Below are positions 24,190-64,000 of a stretch of DNA of 64,000 nt, piece by piece. The notes beneath the pieces were generated by a model. That model was not told the DNA's origin. It searched no databases and worked only from the letters and a program-made list of their open reading frames with translations. The stretch is from NCBI GenBank assembly GCA_002633005.1, contig NMRA01000222.1, positions 311,186 through 375,185 of the forward strand, read 5' to 3'. This DNA comes from Phoronis australis (Eukaryota; Phoronida; Phoronidae). Numbering within the stretch: position 1 is the first letter of the stretch; each line of letters opens with the position of its first letter. The position numbers were made by a program, and so were the translations under genes.

Positions 24190-24211
24190 AAGACACACTT
24201 TTGTTTCAAGG

Positions 24212-24217
24212 TTTATT
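24212..24217 (-). terminator. Polyadenylation signal of the protease gene
   Basis: AATAAA on the minus strand, about 175 bases after the stop codon at 24390. This is the first canonical signal downstream of the stop and gives a short 3' untranslated region. Confidence 0.6.
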
Positions 24218-24389
24218 ATCAAAAGCTAGATTATCAAAAGAACATTGTGTTCTGCTTTGGGCAAAACATAAGTACATGCATCCACAAATGAATGAAAGAT
24301 CGATTCCATTACACTCAGCCAGAGAGAGTCCAATCTCAACAGTACTATCCAAGAGGAAGGGTCAAAGGTTATTCTTCTGCCCTGCATCA

Positions 24390-58474
<34,085 letters not shown>

Positions 58475-58499
58475 CTGGAGAAAAACAAATGAGAGAACT

Positions 58500-58578
58500 A
58501 TGACTTTGAGAGCACACACAATGTACACCATGGGACAGACCATTTGAGTACTGGGAGTATGCATGGTAGCATGGATCC
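58500..58578 (-). pseudogene. Decayed partial copy of the SRCR exon
   Basis: Begins after an acceptor-like TTTTGCTCAG with GGATCCATGCTACC, matching the start of the exon at 58474 (GGGATCCATGCTGTT), and later has AAATGG matching the exon's CGAATGG. The DDVxC part is missing. It lies directly upstream of the intact exon and looks like a local duplication. Confidence 0.5.
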
Positions 58579-58660
58579 CTGAGCAAAACGCTGAAGATAT
58601 TAGTGAATTGGTCAACCAATGACTGTAAGACCTTACATGCACCATGCATTACAGCGTTTT

Positions 58661-60811
58661 CCCGTTGCTCCCAACTTGTTCGATTCTATAGCCCCTGTAG
58701 CCAATATCTTACACGACTGATTAACTCCATTCTGGCACTTATGTTTGGAGGGCCAGCTCTCTTTTGTTCGATAATTGCTCTAACCTCCGATCAGATCGTA
58801 TCTAGCCTGACTGGACTGAGCTGCTAGAAATGAAAGTTACGTTATAACAAATTTGAACATAAACCAATAGCGTTTCTGAATTCCTTGTCAACTGCTGAAC
58901 ATGTTTAGTTTTTGAATCACCAAAATTGCCCAACTGCAACAGAAGTTAAGACAATCTATTCTGCCAGGTTTCAGTAACCCTTTAAAGCCTGGGAGATTAT
59001 TGGCCTGCTTGTTATCATACCGGACAAAAGATTAAGCTGGGCAGTTAACAAAGGAGCCAGATGTTATCGCACATTCAGAACCCCTCACGTCTGGAAAAGT
59101 TGCTGAACGAGAGAACGCCGTCATGTGGGTCAATCCAGTCCAGAACTTGATGGCCCCATATACGGCATGCATTCACCTGCAGAAACACAGATGACGGACT
59201 GATAATTATGACTTTGTGACCACACTATGCACACCTTGAGTCCATCCATTCAGAAATTGCAGACAACATATCATTAAGTGCCGTTCGCACATTGAGTTAC
59301 CTTTGAACAAGTTACTCCTCGAATCAGTTGCCACAACTAGGTTTAGTAGTAGAGTGAACGGTACCTGCGCTAGGGCAACTAGACACACAGTCGTGTGAAA
59401 ACTTACTCTACCTTATCAAGCTAGGGTAACTTGTTGCGACCTGGACAACTTGACACAGTGAGTGCAAGTCGTAGTTCAAGCCCGCAGACAAGGTACTAGT
59501 AATTATCATCTAATGTGCACTTGCTCAGTAAAACACATAGGGCTGCTACACAATTACGTTTTCATCATATTTGTCACAAGGTAAAGGATGCGGAGTGTAG
59601 ATGCTCAGCTTAACACCGGAAAGTTGTTCTAGAGCAAGTTGTTCCAGGATTAGTGTGGACAGGACTATAAATACTGGATACATCATGTATCCTACTGTAG
59701 AAGCCCATCAAGTGAAGATGGTCAGTTGGTATGCATCAGGCCAGCCTATTTGATTACGTGGCCATGGGTGTGGATAGTGAAAACTCTTTTATATTAATTA
59801 TTGTCACGTATGAAGAAAACTCAAAATAAGAAGTGCACTTTTCATTTAAAATTTTTTTTGCATATCAAGACAGTGATTTTGAATTGTGATCACTAGGTGT
59901 CTTAAAAAATCATGATCTTGTTAAGATTCATTTGAAATTAAATAAACGTCTTTCTCAACGCAAACCTGACAGATACCAAAATAATAAGTCTTTTCCAAAT
60001 AACAGGACACAAATACTAATTTTACAGAATGATAAATTGTCCTTAAAATTCACACAATGCACCCCATGCATTTCACAGCCCAACAACATAATTGCACACC
60101 CACTACTATCCATACTCGGTGAAAGTGACTGTAATCTTATAATTTCACAATCACAATGCAGAAACAATCTAAGTTGCAAAAATGTACACTAACTGTGAAT
60201 TACCAGTACAACACCATTCATAACTCAGTACTCATCTAGCCCAATAAGCAAAGTTACAACCACTTTAAATTTACATGTTTACAGGAGACCCACCTGGAAA
60301 CAACTTAATACAACACCTTAAGACATTATCCAATTCAGTGACTTTTCCAGACAGAGCTTGAGGGCACGATAACCTCTAGCTCCTTTGCCCAGCACAGTCT
60401 TTTGTCTGGTATGACAACATGCAGGCCAATTATCTACCAGGCTTATTACCAACCACATGTGAACACAGTCAAACCCAAAGAGTAGGCACCATGGTAAACA
60501 ATGTCTTAACTTCCCTTATAGTTAGGCAATTTTGGTGATTCAAAAACTAAACATGATCAGCATTTGACCAGGAATTCAGAAATGCTATTGGCTTATACTT
60601 TATGTTCAAACATTTTATAACTTTTATTTTTAACAGCACAGTCCTATCAAGCTAGATAGGAGATTAGAGCAATTATTGAACAAAAGAGAGCTGACCCCCC
60701 AACCATCAATGCCAGAATGGAGTTAATCAGTTGTGTAAGATATTGACTACAGCAGTCATCCCCCCCCCCCGCTTGTTGTGCTATTCAACCCAACAAGTTG
60801 GGCTCAACACA
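58661..60811. mobile_element. Foldback-like tandem unit 1 (2.15 kb)
   Basis: Arms 58697-59099 and 60342-60750 are inverted copies of each other, about 400 bases each. For example, GTAGCCAATATCTTACAC at the left matches the inverse of GTGTAAGATATTGACTAC at the right. The arms also share CAAAAGAGAGCTG, GCTGGGCA and CTGGAAAAG phrases. The interior (about 1.24 kb) has no recognised transposase and includes a decayed SRCR exon start. A second unit follows directly at 60813. Confidence 0.8.
59120..59176 (-). pseudogene. Decayed SRCR exon start in unit 1
   Basis: After an acceptor-like GTGTTTCTGCAG it reads MHAVYGAIKFWTGL in one frame, comparable with IHAVYVASKYANGL of the intact exon at 58474. The preceding intron-side phrase CACAAAGTCATAATT also resembles CTCAAAGTCATAGTT upstream of the intact exon. 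The downstream Cys-rich half is absent. Confidence 0.5.
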
Positions 60812-60812
60812 N

Positions 60813-62956
60813 CCCGTTGCTCCCAACTTGTTCGATTCTATAGCCCAGCAACAAGTTGGGAAGTTCACCCCTGTAGCCAATATCTTACACGACTGATTAA
60901 CTCCATTCTGGCACTTATGTTTGGAGGGCCAGCTCTCTTTTGTTCGATAATTGCTCTAATCTCCGATCAGATCGTATCTAGCCTGACTGGGCTGTGCTGC
61001 TAGAAATGAAAGTTACGTTATAACAAATTTGAACATAAACCAATAGCGTTTCTGAATTCCTTGTCAACTGCTGAACATGTTAGTTTTTGAATCACCAAAA
61101 TTGCCCAACTGCAACTGAAGTTAAGACAATCTATTCTGCAAGGTTTCAGTAACCCTTTAAAGCCTGGGAGATTATTGGCCTGCTTGTTATCATACCGGAC
61201 AAAAGATTAAGCTGGGCAGTTAACAAAGGAGCCAGATGTTATCGCACATTCAGAACCCCTCACGTCTGGAAAAGTTGCTGAACAAGAGAACGCCGTCATG
61301 TGGGTCAATCCAGTCCAGAACTTGATGGCCCCATATACGGCATGCATTCACCTGCAGAAACACAGATGACGGACTGATAATTATGACTTTGAGACCACAC
61401 TATGCACACCTTGAGTCCATCCATTCAGAAATTGCAGACAACATATCGCACATTGAGTTACCTTTGAACAAGTTACTCCTCGAATCAGTTGCCACAACTA
61501 GGTTTAGTAGTAGAGTGAACGGTACCTGCGTTAGGGCAACTAGACACACAGTCGTGTGAAAACTTACTCTACCTTATCAAGCTAGGGTAACTTGTTGCGA
61601 CCTGGACAACTTGACACAGTGAGTGCAAGTCGTAGTGAAAGCCCGCAGACAAGGCACTAGTAATTATCATCTAATGTGCACTTGCTCAGTAAAACACATA
61701 GGGCTGCTACACAATTACCTTTTCATCATATTTGTCACAAGGTAAAGGATGCGGAGTGTAGATGCTCAGCTTAACACCGGTAAGTTGTTCTAGAGCAAGT
61801 TGTTCCAGGATTAGTGTGGACAGGACTATAAATACTGGATACATCATGTATCCTATTGTAGAAGCCCATCAAGTGAAGATGGTCAGTTGGTATGCATCAG
61901 GCCAGCCTATTTGATTACGTGGCCATGGGTGTGAATAGTGAAAACTCTTTTATATTATTGTCACGTATGAAGAAAACTCAAAGTAAGAAGTGCACTTTTA
62001 ATTTAAAAATTTCTTTGCATATCAAGACAGTGATTTTGAATTGTGATCACTCGGTGTCTTTAACAAATCATGATCTTGTTAAGATTCATTTGAAATTAAA
62101 TAAAAGTCTTTCTCAACGCAAACCTGACAGATACCAAATTAATTACTCTTTTCCAAATAACAGGACACAAATACTAATTTTACAGAATGATAAATTGTCC
62201 TTAAATTTCCCACAATGCACCCCACGCATTTCAGAGCCCAACAACATAATTGCATACCCACTACTATCCATACTCAGTGAAAGTGACTGCAATCTTATAA
62301 TTTCACAATCACAATGCAGAAACAATCTAAGCTGCAAAAATGTACACTAACTGCGAATTACAAGTACAACACCATTCATAACTCTTCTAGCACAATAAGC
62401 GAAGTTAAGATCACTTTAAATTTGCATGCTTAAAGGGTTCCCACCAGGAAACAATAATAGGACACATTAAGACATTCTCCAATTCAGTGACTTTTCCAGA
62501 CAGAGCTTGAGGGCATGATAACCTCTAGCTCCTTTGCCCAGCACAGTCTTCTGTCTGGTATGACAACATGCAGGCCAATTATCTACCAGGCTTATTACAA
62601 ACCACATGTGAACACAGTCAAACCCAGAGGGTTGGCACCATGGGAAACAATGTCTTAACTTCCCTTGTAGTTAGGCAGTTTTGGTGATTCAAAAACTAAA
62701 CATGATCAGCATTTGACCAGGAATTCAGAAATGTTATTGGGTTATACTTTATGTTCAAACATTTCATAACTTTTATTTTTAACAGCACAGCCCTATCAAG
62801 CTAGATAGGAGATTAGAGCAATTATTGAACAAAAGAGAGCTGACCCTCCAACCATAAATGCCAGAATGGAATTAATCAGTTGTGTAAGATATTGACTACA
62901 GCAGTCATCCCCCCATCTTGTTGTGCTATTCAGCCCAACAAGTTGGGCTCAACACA
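60813..62956. mobile_element. Foldback-like tandem unit 2 (2.14 kb)
   Basis: Nearly identical to unit 1 along its whole length, with scattered single-base changes and small indels. It has an extra 20-odd bases after TAGCCC containing AACAAGTTGGG. Its arms are about 60873-61274 and 62491-62899. It starts just after an undetermined base (n at 60812), so the junction may hide an assembly problem. Confidence 0.8.
61295..61351 (-). pseudogene. Decayed SRCR exon start in unit 2
   Basis: Second copy of the remnant seen at 59120-59176, with the same acceptor-like CTGCAG and the same reading. It was duplicated along with the unit. Confidence 0.5.
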
Positions 62957-64000
62957 AGAATGCCATAATCACTGGAGGTGTAAACTTGGTTAGCATAACA
63001 AAGAATTTGATAATTTCAATTTATTTTATATTCATAATTATGGATTCACTTTTGGTCATGTATAATTAGTACATAAAATAGTACAGGAATTGGGTATTTA
63101 ATACAATTACGTAACAAATGATGCCAAGTTTATTAAGTTTATTGGGTATGTCTGATGATTATGGNTCATAACATTAGTCTTTTGTTAACTTTGCATCCAC
63201 CTGCTCCAGCATGTAAAGTTTAAATGCTATGAAACTATCACTGTATGTTATTGCCAACTGATCACACTGATAACTCAGTTTAATGCACAGTTTGAGAAGG
63301 AACACATTGACCATCACAGAACAAGACAATATCTCACCAATGTCTGACAAAAATAACTACTAACAACGCATTTTTGTCATTTTTCAAGGGCTAACATTGC
63401 TGTGAATTCCAGCAATTTTTAAACTTAAAATGCTGCCTATTATTTTGTTAGCTGTGAAATTTTTACTCCCTTTTCAATTTTCAGGACAGTTTAGAGGCAC
63501 AGCATGACCTATAGCATGTTAGAGTATACAACAAATTAAGAGTCTGCTGCCTGGCAACCACTTTTAAAATTTTGTTCAACCTTGAACCCTAGATGCCTCA
63601 TAATTAAGAACACTTGCTATTTTAATGTATTTTCAAGGAAAACCCATGCCTCCTCAGTTACAACCATGCCTACACTTAACCACTAGCAGATGACAAGAAT
63701 TGAAGTGCGTCACCCTGATAATGGTTCCATTAAGACCAGAAGTTTTAAAATAGTTTTGTATTTTGACCTTGTTGTGATTGATTGCATGCCAAAATGCAAA
63801 TATAGCACGGAACAAAATCCTACTCAAACATTAACGTTTTCATTTTTCATTACCCGAGTTTCACGATATTTTTTGCATTTTCCAAAATTCGTTGTGTTCA
63901 GTCTCCCACTCACTGTTGACAAGAAGAAATGACTTTCATAAACACCTTTTTGGCTTGGAGAGAGCAACTAGTCAGCATAATGGTTGAAAATGTTGCAGAA
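62957..64000. other. AT-rich sequence, nothing recognised
   Basis: One undetermined base at 63165. A short open frame at 63690-63932 has no family resemblance. No SRCR first-half exon or signal-peptide exon for the protease gene was found here. Confidence 0.4.

Noticed and set aside
61892-62350. Open frame of 152 codons inside foldback unit 2
   Set aside because: The matching frame in unit 1 is much shorter, the composition is AT-driven, and no protein family is recognised.

Overview
The window is animal genomic DNA: split exons with GT/AG borders, long AT-rich introns, CA and TG microsatellites and many short mobile-element remnants. The combination of kringle, group-A SRCR, LDL-receptor class A, PAN/apple, ShK and C-type lectin domains with a trypsin suggests a marine invertebrate, probably a deuterostome such as a lancelet, hemichordate or echinoderm. 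The species cannot be fixed from the sequence alone. No bacterial or organellar genes are present.

The centrepiece is one large minus-strand gene running from 58474 down to its stop codon at 24390-24392. I reconstructed 27 exons by hand. One of them, a 51-base linker, may be optional. All splice phases agree and the frame stays open for about 1,278 residues. Domain order is: second half of an SRCR domain (first half not found in the window), C-type lectin-like domain, kringle, LDLa, PAN/apple, LDLa, SRCR, LDLa, SRCR, Thr/Pro linker, ShK, ShK, LDLa, SRCR, Pro/Thr stalk with 11-residue repeats, and a complete trypsin-type S1 protease with Ile-Val-Gly-Gly activation site, His/Asp/Ser triad and Asp189. 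It is most simply read as a multi-domain zymogen, in which binding modules direct a trypsin-like protease to a target. It resembles neurotrypsin in combining kringle, SRCR and trypsin, but is much more elaborate. The 5' end, including any signal peptide, lies outside the window.

From 1 to about 24.2 kb there is no confidently recognised intact gene. This stretch holds a decayed THAP-domain fragment (about 1.25-1.71 kb), a 2.3 kb element with inverted ends (2.9-5.2 kb), promoter-like sequence near 6.6 kb, tRNA-derived SINEs, several palindromic MITE-like elements, a Penelope-like fragment with a hammerhead-like core near 16.3 kb, and one plausible plus-strand exon of a secreted protein (19921-20262).

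The introns of the protease gene hold further repeats: a hAT-like MITE with target-site duplication, a dispersed family recognised by GCCACTAGGGGGC, and a 62/63-base minisatellite that abuts a splice donor.

Upstream of the first visible exon (58.66-62.96 kb) lie two tandem units of about 2.15 kb. Each has arms of about 400 bases that are inverted repeats of each other, and each carries a decayed copy of the SRCR exon border. The last kilobase (63-64 kb) shows nothing I can name.
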